From NCBI RefSeq assembly GCF_020421205.1, contig NZ_JAIZZH010000001.1, forward strand, positions 913,691 through 977,690: a stretch of DNA of 64,000 nucleotides, written 5' to 3'. Position 1 is the stretch's first letter. The number at the start of each line of letters is the position of its first letter. The notes below the pieces were generated by a model. The model made no database searches, was not told where the DNA came from, and was given only the letters and a program-made list of their open reading frames with translations. Shown here piece by piece: positions 7,223 through 15,128 of the stretch. Both the position numbers and the translations under genes were made by a program. This DNA comes from Hymenobacter pini. Lineage in GTDB: Bacteria; Bacteroidota; Bacteroidia; Cytophagales; Hymenobacteraceae.

Positions 7223-9862
7223 ATGAGTTTCGGTTTCACTTCCGCCCCTGTTTCTTCCGTTTCCGCCGATTGGCTGCTGGAAGCCATGCCCATTGGCCTG
7301 CTGGTGCTGGATGACCAGGGACGAATTCAGCGCCTGAATCAGCAGCTGGCTACGTGGCTGGGGCTGCCAGTCAGCCAGCTTGAAGGCCAACCCTTTGCCG
7401 CCCTACCCACGGCCGCAGTGCCCGCCCCGCTGCTGCTGGCACTGCAGCAACTCATGGCACAAGGTACAGTGGCACCAAGCCCGTATTTGCTGCCCAAGGC
7501 GCAACAGTGGGTAACGCTAAGCGGGCGTAGCCTGGCAGGGCAGCACGTTGTGTATTGGCAGGCCGGTGAGCCGCCGGTTCCGCCCGCCGCCCAACCCTTC
7601 ACGGCAGAACTGACGGCGGAGCTGAACACGTACCGGGCCCTTTTTGAAGCCACGGACGATGGTTTCTGTGTCATCGAAATGCTGTTTGATGAACAGGACC
7701 GGCCCGTTGATTACCGCTTTCTGGATACCAATCCATCCTTCGAGCGCCAAACCGGCCTGCGCAATGTGCTGGGCCGGTGTGTGAGTGAGCTGGCCCCGGC
7801 CCTGGAGCAGCACTGGTTTGAGATGTACGGCCATGTAGCCCTGACCGGCGAGCCGCGCCACTGCCAGCAGTGGGCCACCGACCTGCACCGGTGGTTCGAC
7901 GTATTGGCCTTCCGGATTGGCGAGCCCGCCCAGCGGTGCGTGGCCGTGCTGTTTCGGGATGAAACCAGCCGGAAGCATATCGAGGATGCGTTGCGGAACT
8001 CCGGGGAGCAGTTCCGGCTGGTGGCCAACCTGGTGCCTGACCTGCTCTGGACCAACACTGCCAACGGCTACACCGACTGGTGCAATCAGCGCTGGCTCGA
8101 CTACACCGGCCAGACTCTGGAGGAAGTGTGCGGCTATGGCTGGGTAGAAGCCATTCACCCCGACGACCGGGCGGAGTCGCAGCGGCGTTTTGCGGCGGCG
8201 GTGGCCACTGGGCAGGCGCTGCACCTGGAGCACCGAATTAAGAGTGCCTCGGGTGAGTACCGGTGGTTTCTGGTGCAGGTAGTTCCTTTTTCGCAGCAGG
8301 ATGGCCATGTTACGCAGTGGGTAGGGGCCGCTACCGACGTGCACGAGCTGAAACTGGCCGAAGAGGCCATTAGCCAGCACAAGCAGCAGCTGGAGCAGGA
8401 GGTGGTGGAGCGCACCCAGGCCCTGCAGGAAAGCCAGGCCCTGCTGCATTCCGTCTTCGAGGCCAGTATTAACTCCGTGACGGTGCTGGAAGCCGTGCGC
8501 GACGCCTCCGGCGAAATCATCGACTTCACTTACGTCCTGTCCAACCAGATTTCCCGCCTGTATAATAACGGCAATAGTACCCCCCCGGGTACCAGCTACA
8601 CTACGGTACACCCCGGCGTTCGGAAAACGCCCGTGTTCGAAACCTTCAAGCACGTGGTAGCAACCGGGCAGCGGCTGGATATGGAATTGTACTACGGCCA
8701 TGAGGATATCAACCAATGGTTTCGGGTGGTAGGCGCTAAGCTGCGCGACGGCCTAGTGGTAACCGCCGAAAACATCACCGACCGAAAAACCTACGAGCAG
8801 GAGCAAACCCGCAGCCTGCACCTCTTGCAGCAGGCCGAGGAGGTTGCCGTAATGGGGAGCTGGGAATACTACCCGGCCACCAGGCATATCCAGTGGTCGG
8901 CCGGAATGTACCACTTGTATGGCTGGCTGGCCACGGTACCGGCCACCCCGCTGCTGTACCTGCAATACGCGGCCCCGGAGTCGGAGGCAGCGGCCCGACA
9001 GCTGGTGGCGCAACTGCAGGCCGGGGAGGCCGGGTTTGAGCACACACTACGGCTGCGGCTGGATAAGGCCGAAAAAACGGTGCGCGTGAAGGCGGTGCTG
9101 GTGCCCGGCCTGGAAGGTCGCCCCGCCCGTTTGGTGGGCATGGATGTGGACATTAGTGAGCGGCAGCGGCTGGAAGAGGAAAACCTGCGCCTGCGCCTCA
9201 CCCAGCAGCAGGAGCTGTTTGCAGCCGTGCAGCAGGCCCGGGAAGCCGAGCGGCGGCGGGTGGCCGAGGGCTTGCACAATGGCGTGGGGCAGATTCTGTA
9301 CGCCACCAAGCTGCGCCTGGAGCAGCTGGCCGTGTTTGCCCGGCAGTTTACCCCGGAGGCCAAAGCGGCTTACCAGGAGTCCAGCCAATTGCTGGGCGAA
9401 GCCATGCGCCAGATTCGGGGCCTTTCCCACGAGCTGGTGCCCCACATTCTGGAGTCGTTTGGGCTGGCTAGCGCCTTCCTGGACATCGGCCACAAGCTTA
9501 GCAGCCCCCAGTTGCGGCTGGACTGCCGGAGCACGCTGGGGGAGGAGCAGAACCTATCGGCAGCGTTGCAGCTGGCGCTGTACCGCATGGCCCAGGAGCT
9601 GGCCCACAACATTGCCAAACATGCCCAGGGCGCTACGCGGGCCCGGGTGCAACTGGAGTCCGTTGAGGAAGGCGTGCTGCTGTGCGCCGAGGATAATGGC
9701 ATCGGCTTTACTTCCGACCCCGCCCAAAGCACCGGGCTGGGCCTCCGCAGCATCCGCAACCAAGTGGAGCTGCTGGGTGGAACCATCACCATTGGTGCCG
9801 GGGCAGCTGGCGGAGCCAGCATACGGCTATACATCCCGCTCACCGGGCCGGTAATTCTGTAA
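7223..9862 (+). CDS. multi-PAS sensor histidine kinase (HisKA_3 type)
   Basis: Protein of 879 residues; I chose ATG 7223 (MSFGFTSAP) over an upstream in-frame ATG. Successive PAS-like domains are readable: 16-110 (LLEAMPIGLLVLDDQGRIQR), about 135-260, a PAS_3 fold near 275-390 (YTDWCNQRWLDYTGQTLEEV), about 425-540 and about 560-660. The phosphotransfer helix follows near 676 (RRRVAEGLHNGVGQIL), with a Gln/Asn-type HisKA_3 pattern, then an ATPase domain with N-box HNIAKHA, DNGIGF near 823 and GLGLRSIRNQV. There is no membrane segment, so it is probably cytosolic. No response regulator is adjacent. Confidence 0.92.
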   Translation: MSFGFTSAPVSSVSADWLLEAMPIGLLVLDDQGRIQRLNQQLATWLGLPVSQLEGQPFAALPTAAVPAPLLLALQQLMAQGTVAPSPYLLPKAQQWVTLSGRSLAGQHVVYWQAGEPPVPPAAQPFTAELTAELNTYRALFEATDDGFCVIEMLFDEQDRPVDYRFLDTNPSFERQTGLRNVLGRCVSELAPALEQHWFEMYGHVALTGEPRHCQQWATDLHRWFDVLAFRIGEPAQRCVAVLFRDETSRKHIEDALRNSGEQFRLVANLVPDLLWTNTANGYTDWCNQRWLDYTGQTLEEVCGYGWVEAIHPDDRAESQRRFAAAVATGQALHLEHRIKSASGEYRWFLVQVVPFSQQDGHVTQWVGAATDVHELKLAEEAISQHKQQLEQEVVERTQALQESQALLHSVFEASINSVTVLEAVRDASGEIIDFTYVLSNQISRLYNNGNSTPPGTSYTTVHPGVRKTPVFETFKHVVATGQRLDMELYYGHEDINQWFRVVGAKLRDGLVVTAENITDRKTYEQEQTRSLHLLQQAEEVAVMGSWEYYPATRHIQWSAGMYHLYGWLATVPATPLLYLQYAAPESEAAARQLVAQLQAGEAGFEHTLRLRLDKAEKTVRVKAVLVPGLEGRPARLVGMDVDISERQRLEEENLRLRLTQQQELFAAVQQAREAERRRVAEGLHNGVGQILYATKLRLEQLAVFARQFTPEAKAAYQESSQLLGEAMRQIRGLSHELVPHILESFGLASAFLDIGHKLSSPQLRLDCRSTLGEEQNLSAALQLALYRMAQELAHNIAKHAQGATRARVQLESVEEGVLLCAEDNGIGFTSDPAQSTGLGLRSIRNQVELLGGTITIGAGAAGGASIRLYIPLTGPVIL

Positions 9863-10017
9863 TTCAGTATTTGCTATAAGATGCACGCCTCAGGGTGTGA
9901 CGTGTAATTATTTGAAAATACAGCGCAGTAATTACGAATTGCCTTAAATAGATGAATAATAAATAATGAAGTATAAGAAGGGTTAATAAAAAAATATAAA
10001 AATATTTTTCAATGCTA
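9863..10017. other. AT-rich intergenic stretch
   Basis: From about 9900 to 10060 the sequence becomes markedly AT-rich (for example TAAATAATGAAGTATAAG and long A/T runs), unlike the GC-rich surroundings. No gene is visible. It leads straight into the promoter at 10018-10049 and may act as an upstream promoter element or a silencer-bound region. Confidence 0.6.
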
Positions 10018-10049
10018 TTGACATTGTGAAAATAACCTTTCTATCTTTG
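10018..10049 (+). promoter_or_regulatory. Bacteroidota-type promoter for candidate RNA
   Basis: TTG at 10018-10020 and TATCTTTG at 10042-10049 with 21 nt between match the -33 / -7 (TAnnTTTG) consensus of the Bacteroidota major sigma factor. The same TATCTTTG box drives the SRP RNA in this window. Start of transcription is expected near 10055. Confidence 0.75.
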
Positions 10050-10054
10050 TCCCG

Positions 10055-10252
10055 TTCAAGAGCACCAACACATCCTCGAACGCCTAATTCTCATCTGTCA
10101 TGCGCAGTCACTTCAACGAATATCAGCCAATGCTCTGCGGCGCGGATCAAAAGATCCAGCCGGGGTTCGGCGCGCATGCTACCAGATGAGGTTTCCTTAA
10201 CCGACTATCATCTACGCAAACGCCCGAACCCCACCTGGTTCGGGCGTTTTTG
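10055..10252 (+). ncRNA. candidate structured RNA upstream of the RNA-repair genes
   Basis: A promoter at 10018-10049 and an intrinsic terminator at 10218-10252 define a transcript of about 200 nt. It contains nested helices: CTCATCTG (10090-10097) with CAGATGAG (10183-10190), CATGCGC (10099-10105) with GCGCATG, and an apical hairpin CGGC-gc-GGATC-AAAA-GATCC-a-GCCG. An alternative reading is a 29-codon ORF at 10100-10189, but its codons coincide with the helices. The size is compatible with a 6S-like or Y-like RNA, but I see no diagnostic motif for either, and it does not share the TGYCGTA motif of the array at 14.9 kb. Confidence 0.6.
10218..10252 (+). terminator. intrinsic terminator of candidate RNA
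   Basis: AACGCCCGAAC pairs with GTTCGGGCGTT around an 8-nt loop and is followed directly by a T-run. It closes the transcript that begins near 10055. Confidence 0.88.
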
Positions 10253-10285
10253 CTTTCATCCTTCCACGACGTATTCTCTATTCCA

Positions 10286-10408
10286 ATGTTCCTCTTCACT
10301 GCTTCGTCGCCCAACTACCGGCCATTGCTTGCTGCCCACGGGTGGCAGGTGGCCACCCCGGGCTCCGCGTTTATTTCGCAACTGCACCGCGCCTTTCCGT
10401 TCCGGTAA
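10286..10408 (+). CDS. possible 40-residue small protein
   Basis: ATG 10286 to TAA 10408 encodes 40 residues beginning MFLFTASSPNYRPLLAAHGW and ending HRAFPFR. Codon choice (GCC, GTG, CTG, CAC) resembles the neighbouring genes. It follows a terminator and precedes an AT-rich gap before the PcfJ gene. No family is recognised and no promoter is obvious, so it could equally be a gene remnant. Confidence 0.3.
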   Translation: MFLFTASSPNYRPLLAAHGWQVATPGSAFISQLHRAFPFR

Positions 10409-10656
10409 ACTTCCGCTGGAGCGGGTGCTGAAAAAATAAACTGGTTGGTATTTATCTGCTAAGTAGCGCAAGAAAAATGCGCTGATGGAAAAATATTGCC
10501 TGTTGTTTTTGGTTTGCTAAATGGCTGTTTATTGTAAAATAAGTGGCCGGGAAACGTGCGCCTATTTTTTAAATAAGACATGATTCAGATAACAACACGG
10601 GGTGCCAGTGGCGCACCTTTTTCATCGGCTGCTCGGCCCCTGAGCAGCACTTTCCG
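10409..10656 (+). promoter_or_regulatory. AT-rich leader region of the RNA-repair genes
   Basis: This gap precedes the PcfJ-like gene. It is AT-rich, holds a small hairpin GCGCA-agaaaaa-TGCGC, and just before the start codon a short stem GGTGC/GCACC (10601-10617) followed by five T, which could be an attenuator. No convincing -33/-7 pair or sigma-54 site could be fixed by eye. Confidence 0.35.
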
Positions 10657-11946
10657 ATGGCAAATCGAAACAAGCCCCTCTCGGTGGAAGCCCAGACTGC
10701 CCGCCGCGCGGCTGCGGTGCTGGCCAACCGCCCCGCCGGACACAAATGGTCCGTAGCTCGGCAAATTGATTTTATCTGTACGTGCAGCTCGGTAGCCGAA
10801 GTGCACGCCCGGTTAGAGCCCGATACCGTGGCGGCCCGGCTGTACGGCCACTGCCTGCACGGCCTCCCCGCCGCTGAGCAGGCCATCAGCCGGGAAGCAC
10901 TGCGGGCCCTGGCCCAAAGCCGCACCCACATCCTGACCCGCCCGGAGCTGGTGCCAGCGGTGGCGGCCATTACCCGGCTGTATCCGCGACGCTGCCGCGA
11001 GGTGGCGGCGTGGCACCCGCACCGGCGTAACGCGTTTCGGCAGCTCTACAGCCTGGTGCGCCACCTGTTCGATGCGTTTTATGACGTGCCGGGGTGGGTG
11101 GTGGAAGCCTGGGCAACCGGGCAGCTCACCCAGCACGAGGTGGACATGGCCCAGCTGACCGTGCACCTGGGCAGCGGCCAGGCTCTTCGGAGTTTTCCGA
11201 ATCTGCCCGTGCCGCTGAGCCGCCGCCTGGAGCACGAAATGCGCCAGGCCCCCTACGAGTACACGCTGGTGCAGGCCGTGCGCTATGCCCAGCTGGCCGC
11301 CACCGATGCCCTACACCTGCTGCCGCCGGTGCTGGGTACGCGGCTGGGCCGCGAAATCACCCCGCAGGATGCCGCCTGGTTGCAGGTGGTGGCGTTTTTT
11401 CGGTCGGCTCCGCTGCCCGCCGGCGCGCAGCTGGGGCGGGTGTGCGAGTGGATTGAAGCCGTGCGCACGGTAGGCATCAACGGCCAACCACCGCACCCCG
11501 GCTTCTCGCTGAAAGGCCGCCGGCCGGCCGCCGTGCTGGCCCAGGCCCGGCAGTGGTACCGCCGCACGCAGCGGGCCCGGGAGTACTGGGGCTACAATGT
11601 GGGCCTGGCTACCACCTGGGAAGGGTTGCCGTTTGCGGGGTACACCGCCCCCGGCCCTCACCGGGTGCACATCATCCAGCTGCTCAACTACGCCGCGTTG
11701 GTGGAGGAAGGCAGCCTGCAAAAGCATTGCGTGTCGTCGTACGTGTACTACTGCCTGCGGGGCCACTGCGGCATCTTCTCGCTGCGCATCAACGGGGTGC
11801 GGGCCCTCACGATGGAAGTGGAGCCCAACCGCCAGATCGTGCAGGTGCGGGGCCGCGACAACCGCTCACCTACCGAGCCGGAGCTGCACTGGCTCCGGTG
11901 CTGGATGGCCGAAGCCGGCCTCAGCCTCAGCGCCACGGCCTACTAA
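10657..11946 (+). CDS. PcfJ-like domain protein of the RNA-repair locus
   Basis: Protein of 429 residues. The C-terminal third carries the PcfJ-like pattern: HIIQLLNYAALVEEGSLQKHC near 335-355, then a Cys/Tyr-rich strand SSYVYYCLRGHCGIFSLRI, ALTMEVEPN near 388, QVRGRDNRSP and a final Trp/Leu helix. The N-terminal two thirds are helical and basic with no recognised domain. PcfJ was named from conjugative plasmids and its biochemical role is not established. Here it is the first gene of a co-directional set with TROVE, PARG and RtcB, so an RNA-related role is inferred from context only. No mobile-element genes are nearby. Confidence 0.75.
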   Translation: MANRNKPLSVEAQTARRAAAVLANRPAGHKWSVARQIDFICTCSSVAEVHARLEPDTVAARLYGHCLHGLPAAEQAISREALRALAQSRTHILTRPELVPAVAAITRLYPRRCREVAAWHPHRRNAFRQLYSLVRHLFDAFYDVPGWVVEAWATGQLTQHEVDMAQLTVHLGSGQALRSFPNLPVPLSRRLEHEMRQAPYEYTLVQAVRYAQLAATDALHLLPPVLGTRLGREITPQDAAWLQVVAFFRSAPLPAGAQLGRVCEWIEAVRTVGINGQPPHPGFSLKGRRPAAVLAQARQWYRRTQRAREYWGYNVGLATTWEGLPFAGYTAPGPHRVHIIQLLNYAALVEEGSLQKHCVSSYVYYCLRGHCGIFSLRINGVRALTMEVEPNRQIVQVRGRDNRSPTEPELHWLRCWMAEAGLSLSATAY

Positions 11947-11957
11947 CCGCCCTGCTC

Positions 11958-12071
11958 ATGCCTGCTCCCTCCAACACCACCCGGCCGGCCACCTCCGCCG
12001 CCGATATCCGCTCCTTCATCAATTACCTCCTGTCCTTGTCCTCCGTTCCACCGCCGCGCCCCCCGCACTAG
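11958..12071 (+). CDS. possible 37-residue small protein
   Basis: ATG 11958 to TAG 12071, 11 bases after the PcfJ stop and 44 bases before the TROVE start. The peptide begins MPAPSNTTRPATSAADIRSF, continues with a hydrophobic FINYLLSLS segment and ends in a Pro/Arg tail. It could be a translated spacer that couples the flanking genes. No homology is recognised. Confidence 0.35.
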   Translation: MPAPSNTTRPATSAADIRSFINYLLSLSSVPPPRPPH

Positions 12072-12115
12072 CTCTGCTGCTTATCCGGTCGGGCGCGCCA
12101 CTATCCTCCCATACG

Positions 12116-13681
12116 ATGCGTTTCAACTATACTCCCGTTCCGGCGGCTACCGCCGTCAACCACGCCGGCGCACCTGCCTACGTGCTCACGTCGGCCCTGG
12201 AGCTGTACGCGGCCGTTGCCATGGCGGGCCTGCAGGACCAGTTCTACGAAAAAGCCGACACCCGCCTGGCCCGCCTGCGCCACCTGGTGGCCCATAACGA
12301 TGCCCGGTTTGTAGCCCAGCTGGCCGTGTACGCCCGCGAAAAGCTGCACCTGCGCTCTGTGCCATTGGTGCTGGCCGTGGAGCTGGCCCGCCAGCACCGG
12401 GGTACCAGCCTGGTAAGCCGCCTGGTGGCCCGAGTGGTGCAGCGCCCCGACGAAATTACCGAGCTGCTGGCCTACTACGCCGCCGCCAACGGCCGGAGCG
12501 GCCCCAAAACGCTGGGCCGCCTGTCGAAGCAGGTGCAGAAAGGCTTGGCGCTGGCGTTCAACAAGTTTGATGGCTACCAGCTGGCCAAGTACAACCGGGC
12601 CGGGGCCGTGCGTCTGCGCGACGCGTTGTTCCTGGTGCACCCCCGCCCGCACGACGACGCCCGCCAGGCACTGTTCGACCAGCTGGCCGCCGACACGCTG
12701 CCCACGCCCTACACCTGGGAAACCGAGTTGTCGGCCCTGGGGCAGGCGAGCTTTGCCACCGCCGAGGCGCGCACCGCCGCGTTCCGGCAGAAGTGGACGG
12801 AGCTGATTGACAGCGGCAAGCTGGGCTACATGGCGCTGCTGCGCAACCTGCGCAACATCTTGGAAGCCCAGGTACCCGCCGAAGCCCTCGGCCGGGTGTG
12901 CGCCACCCTGGCCGACGCCCGGCAGGTGGCCCGCAGCAAGCAGCTGCCGTTCCGGTTCCTGGCCGCCTACCGGGAGGTACTGGCGCTGAAAACCGGCGTG
13001 CTGACCTCCGCACTCACGGCCCTGGGCTTGCAACCCAACCCGGTGGCCCAGGTGCTGGCGGCCCTGGAAACGGCCATCGGCCACAGCGCTGCCAACCTGC
13101 CCGGTTTCGGCTCCGAAACCCGGGTGGTAGTGGCCTGCGACGTGTCGGGCTCCATGCAGCAGCCGGTGTCGGCGCGCAGCAAGGTGCTGCTCTACGACGT
13201 GGGCCTGGTGCTGGGCATGCTGCTGCAGAGCCGCTGCCCGAACGTGGTAACCGGCATCTTCGGCAACGTCTGGAAGCGCATTGCGCTGCCCGCCGGACCG
13301 GTGCTGCGCAACGTGCAGGAGCTGTACAAGCGCGAAGGGGAGGTGGGCTACAGCACCAACGGCTACCTGGTGATTGAGGACCTGCGCCGCCGCCGCGAGG
13401 TGGTGGATAAGGTACTACTCTTCACCGACTGCCAGCTGTGGAACACTCACCTCAACGGCACCAGTATGGCCCAGGAATGGGCTGAGTACCGCCGCACCGT
13501 GGCCCCCCACGCCCGGCTCTACCTCTTCGACCTGGCTGGGCACGGCACCACTCCGGTGCAGGTGAAGCCCGAGCACGGCGCGTACCTGCTGGCCGGGTGG
13601 TCGGATAAACTATTTGACGTGCTGACGGCGCTGGAAAACGGCGGTTCGGCCCTCACCGAAATCGAGCAAATCGACTTCTAA
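12116..13681 (+). CDS. rsr: TROVE/vWA protein, Ro60 (Rsr) orthologue
   Basis: Protein of 521 residues starting MRFNYTPVPAATAVNHAGAP, matching the usual start of bacterial Ro60 proteins. Residues ~20-330 are the helical-repeat TROVE ring (GLQDQFYEKADTRLARLRHL, YAREKLHLRSVPLVLAVELA, KFDGYQLAKYN). A von Willebrand A domain follows with MIDAS motif DVSGSM at 341-346. In characterised bacteria Ro60 binds Y RNAs on the outer face of the ring and works with exonucleases in RNA quality control. Candidate Y RNAs lie 1.3 kb downstream. An upstream in-frame extension overlaps the PcfJ gene and is rejected as coding. Confidence 0.93.
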   Translation: MRFNYTPVPAATAVNHAGAPAYVLTSALELYAAVAMAGLQDQFYEKADTRLARLRHLVAHNDARFVAQLAVYAREKLHLRSVPLVLAVELARQHRGTSLVSRLVARVVQRPDEITELLAYYAAANGRSGPKTLGRLSKQVQKGLALAFNKFDGYQLAKYNRAGAVRLRDALFLVHPRPHDDARQALFDQLAADTLPTPYTWETELSALGQASFATAEARTAAFRQKWTELIDSGKLGYMALLRNLRNILEAQVPAEALGRVCATLADARQVARSKQLPFRFLAAYREVLALKTGVLTSALTALGLQPNPVAQVLAALETAIGHSAANLPGFGSETRVVVACDVSGSMQQPVSARSKVLLYDVGLVLGMLLQSRCPNVVTGIFGNVWKRIALPAGPVLRNVQELYKREGEVGYSTNGYLVIEDLRRRREVVDKVLLFTDCQLWNTHLNGTSMAQEWAEYRRTVAPHARLYLFDLAGHGTTPVQVKPEHGAYLLAGWSDKLFDVLTALENGGSALTEIEQIDF

Positions 13682-13747
13682 CCTATTACTCGTGCTATCC
13701 TTATCCAGCCGGTTGCTCGTGCCCTGATTGAATATGTTTACCGCGGC

Positions 13748-13793
13748 CCCGGGAGTGGCTTTGACACCTGTTATCCGCGGTGCCACTCCCGGG
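13748..13793 (+). ncRNA. strong hairpin between TROVE and PARG genes
   Basis: CCCGGGAGTGGC (13748-13759) pairs perfectly with GCCACTCCCGGG (13782-13793). The 22-nt loop reads TTTGACACCTGTTATCCGCG and then GT. It sits in the leader of the PARG gene with no T-run, so it is not a simple terminator. The loop's CCTGTTATCC loosely resembles the GCCTGTTAC strand of the Y-like RNAs, which may be chance. Confidence 0.5.
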
Positions 13794-13832
13794 TTGCGTC
13801 CCGAAATTCCCACCTCCTTCCTGCTCCTTCCC

Positions 13833-14672
13833 ATGAACCGAGAATTCCGCCAACAGATTGCCCAAACCACCCTGGCCGCCCTGCAAACCGGCTGCTACCA
13901 GTCCGGTGAGGGCCCGGCCGTAGACCTGGCCACCGCGCAGCGCGCCGCCGAAACCGGCAGCCGCCTTTACAGCCCCGCCGATGCCGGCCTGCTGCTGCGG
14001 GAGCTGCACCCGGTGCCCGGCCCCCCGGCCGATATCCGGGTGTATGCGGCCACCACGCTGGAAGCCGCCGCCCGCCTAACGGCGGAGTACCGGCGGGTGG
14101 GCTGCCTCAACTTTGCCTCGGCCCGTAACCCGGGCGGCGGGTTTCTGAATGGCAGTCAGGCGCAGGAAGAAAGCCTGGCGCGGTCCTCGGGGCTGTATCC
14201 GTGCCTCACGCAGTTCAAGCAGATGTACGCCCACAACAAGCGCCCCGACGGCACGGCCCTCTACAGCGACTACCTGGTGTACTCGCCCGGGGTGCCGGTG
14301 TTTCGCGGCGAGGCGGGGGAGTGGCTGCCGCAGCCGTTGCTGCTGGATATCATCACGGCCCCGGCCGTGAATGCCGGGGCGCTACAGCGCAACTCCCCGG
14401 AGCTGATGCCGCAGCTGGAGCCGGTGATGCGCCACCGCCTGCGGCTGGTGCTGGCCACGGCCATACGTCACGGCGTGGAAGCCCTCGTGCTGGGGGCCTG
14501 GGGCTGCGGGGTTTTCGGCAACGACCCGGCCCAGGTGGCCCGGCTGTTCCGCGAAGCCCTGGCCGACCCCGCCATCCGCAACCGGTTCCGCCGCATCGAC
14601 TTTGCCATCTTCGACCCCAAGCCCCCGCACGCCGTGCTCCGGGCCTTCGAGGAAGCCTTGCAGGGCGCGTAG
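13833..14672 (+). CDS. macro-domain poly(ADP-ribose) glycohydrolase (microbial type)
   Basis: Protein of 279 residues begun at MNREFRQQIAQTTLAALQ, where the family (TIGR02452-type) normally starts; upstream in-frame ATGs cover the hairpin region. The catalytic PARG signature is present near 100-112: NPGGG-FLNGSQA-QEE, i.e. GGG, seven residues, QEE. The C-terminal macro core follows with LVLGAWGCGVFGNDP near 220 and RIDFAIFDP. Such enzymes remove ADP-ribose chains or related adducts. Next to Ro60 and RtcB it may erase ADP-ribosyl damage or process ADP-ribose-linked RNA ends; that link is inference from context. Confidence 0.9.
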   Translation: MNREFRQQIAQTTLAALQTGCYQSGEGPAVDLATAQRAAETGSRLYSPADAGLLLRELHPVPGPPADIRVYAATTLEAAARLTAEYRRVGCLNFASARNPGGGFLNGSQAQEESLARSSGLYPCLTQFKQMYAHNKRPDGTALYSDYLVYSPGVPVFRGEAGEWLPQPLLLDIITAPAVNAGALQRNSPELMPQLEPVMRHRLRLVLATAIRHGVEALVLGAWGCGVFGNDPAQVARLFREALADPAIRNRFRRIDFAIFDPKPPHAVLRAFEEALQGA

Positions 14673-14699
14673 CCGGGTACGATATGTGACCTACCGCCC

Positions 14700-14798
14700 G
14701 TCATGCAGAGGCGCAGCAGAAGCATCTCGCTTAGCTGACGTCTGAATACCATCACAATAGCAGCACGCACGATGCTTCGGCCTCTGGCCTCTGCATGG
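14700..14798. repeat. palindromic repeat after the PARG gene
   Basis: CATGCAGAGGC (14702-14712) pairs with GCCTCTGCATG (14787-14797), and inside it GAAGCATC pairs with GATGCTTC. It belongs to the dispersed palindrome family with GAAGCATC/GATGCTTC cores also seen at 52643-52786. It may help terminate the PARG transcript. Confidence 0.75.
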
Positions 14799-14836
14799 CA
14801 GTTCAGTAACTTCAAAAACCGCTTAAATCATTTTTA

Positions 14837-14869
14837 TTTCCATGTTCAAGGATAGATAATGTACGTTTT
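14837..14869 (+). promoter_or_regulatory. probable promoter of the Y-like RNA array
   Basis: TTTC at 14837-14840 and TACGTTTT at 14862-14869 with 21 nt between approximate the TTTG / TAnnTTTG promoter. Transcription would begin near 14874, exactly at the first hairpin of the array. A weak GG-N10-GC pair overlaps the site but is not convincing as a sigma-54 promoter. Confidence 0.55.
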
Positions 14870-14874
14870 GGGAA

Positions 14875-14946
14875 GGTGGCTGCCGCTCATTGGGCATCCA
14901 CCGGCCGGAATGGCTCCGATGCCGTGCGTTGCGGCCCGCCCATTCC
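14875..14946 (+). ncRNA. leader hairpins of the RNA array (degenerate unit?)
   Basis: Two hairpins follow the promoter. GGTGG-c-TGCC (14875-14884) pairs with GGCA-t-CCACC (ending 14902). GGAATGG (14907-14913) pairs with CCATTCC (14940-14946) and encloses GCCG-TGCGTTG-CGGC. The inner CGTTGC matches the YGTTRC strand of the full units, so this may be a shrunken unit without tRNA module. Confidence 0.5.
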
Positions 14947-14950
14947 ACCC

Positions 14951-15116
14951 CGACTGACGCTTTCCGGCTACCCGTAGCCGGTGTCGTAGGCAGGCGTTCC
15001 TTCGTCTGGTTGAAGCCCACCTTCTTGGTGGGTCAGGGTTCGAATCCCCGCCGCGGCCTGGCCGCGGTGTACCGCCTGCCGCCCGTTGCCCGGCTACCGG
15101 GCCGGAAGCGCAGTCG
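14951..15116 (+). ncRNA. Y-RNA-like unit 1, permuted tRNA-like module without D-arm
   Basis: The outer helix is CGACTG, CGCTTTCCGG, a CTA bulge, CCC and GTAGCCGG (14951-14981) paired with CCGGCTAC, GGG, CCGGAAGCG and CAGTCG (15090-15116). Then come the internal loop TGTCGTA (14982-14988) opposite GCCCGTTGC (15081-15089), inner stem GGCAGGCG/CGCCTGCC, and TCCTTCG (14998-15004). Inside lie the hairpin CCCACC-ttctt-GGTGGG, a T-arm CAGGG-TTCGAAT-CCCCG (15034-15050) and a 7-bp acceptor-like stem CCGCGGC-ctg-GCCGCGG (15051-15067) closed by a loop. No D-arm or anticodon arm is present. A T-run at 15124-15128 follows. Confidence 0.82.
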
Positions 15117-15128
15117 ATGGTTGTTTTT

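Noticed and set aside
10026..10439. 137-codon ORF over the candidate RNA
   Set aside because: It runs through a clear terminator and nested helices and has poor codon character.
11597..12115. Extended start of the TROVE protein inside the PcfJ gene
   Set aside because: The extension is an out-of-frame shadow of PcfJ; the family start MRFNYTPV is at 12116.
14865..14884. Sigma-54 promoter (TTGG...GC) before the RNA array, as for RtcR-controlled rtcBA
   Set aside because: Only the GG-N10-GC skeleton matches; no RtcR gene is in the window and a Bacteroidota promoter fits better.
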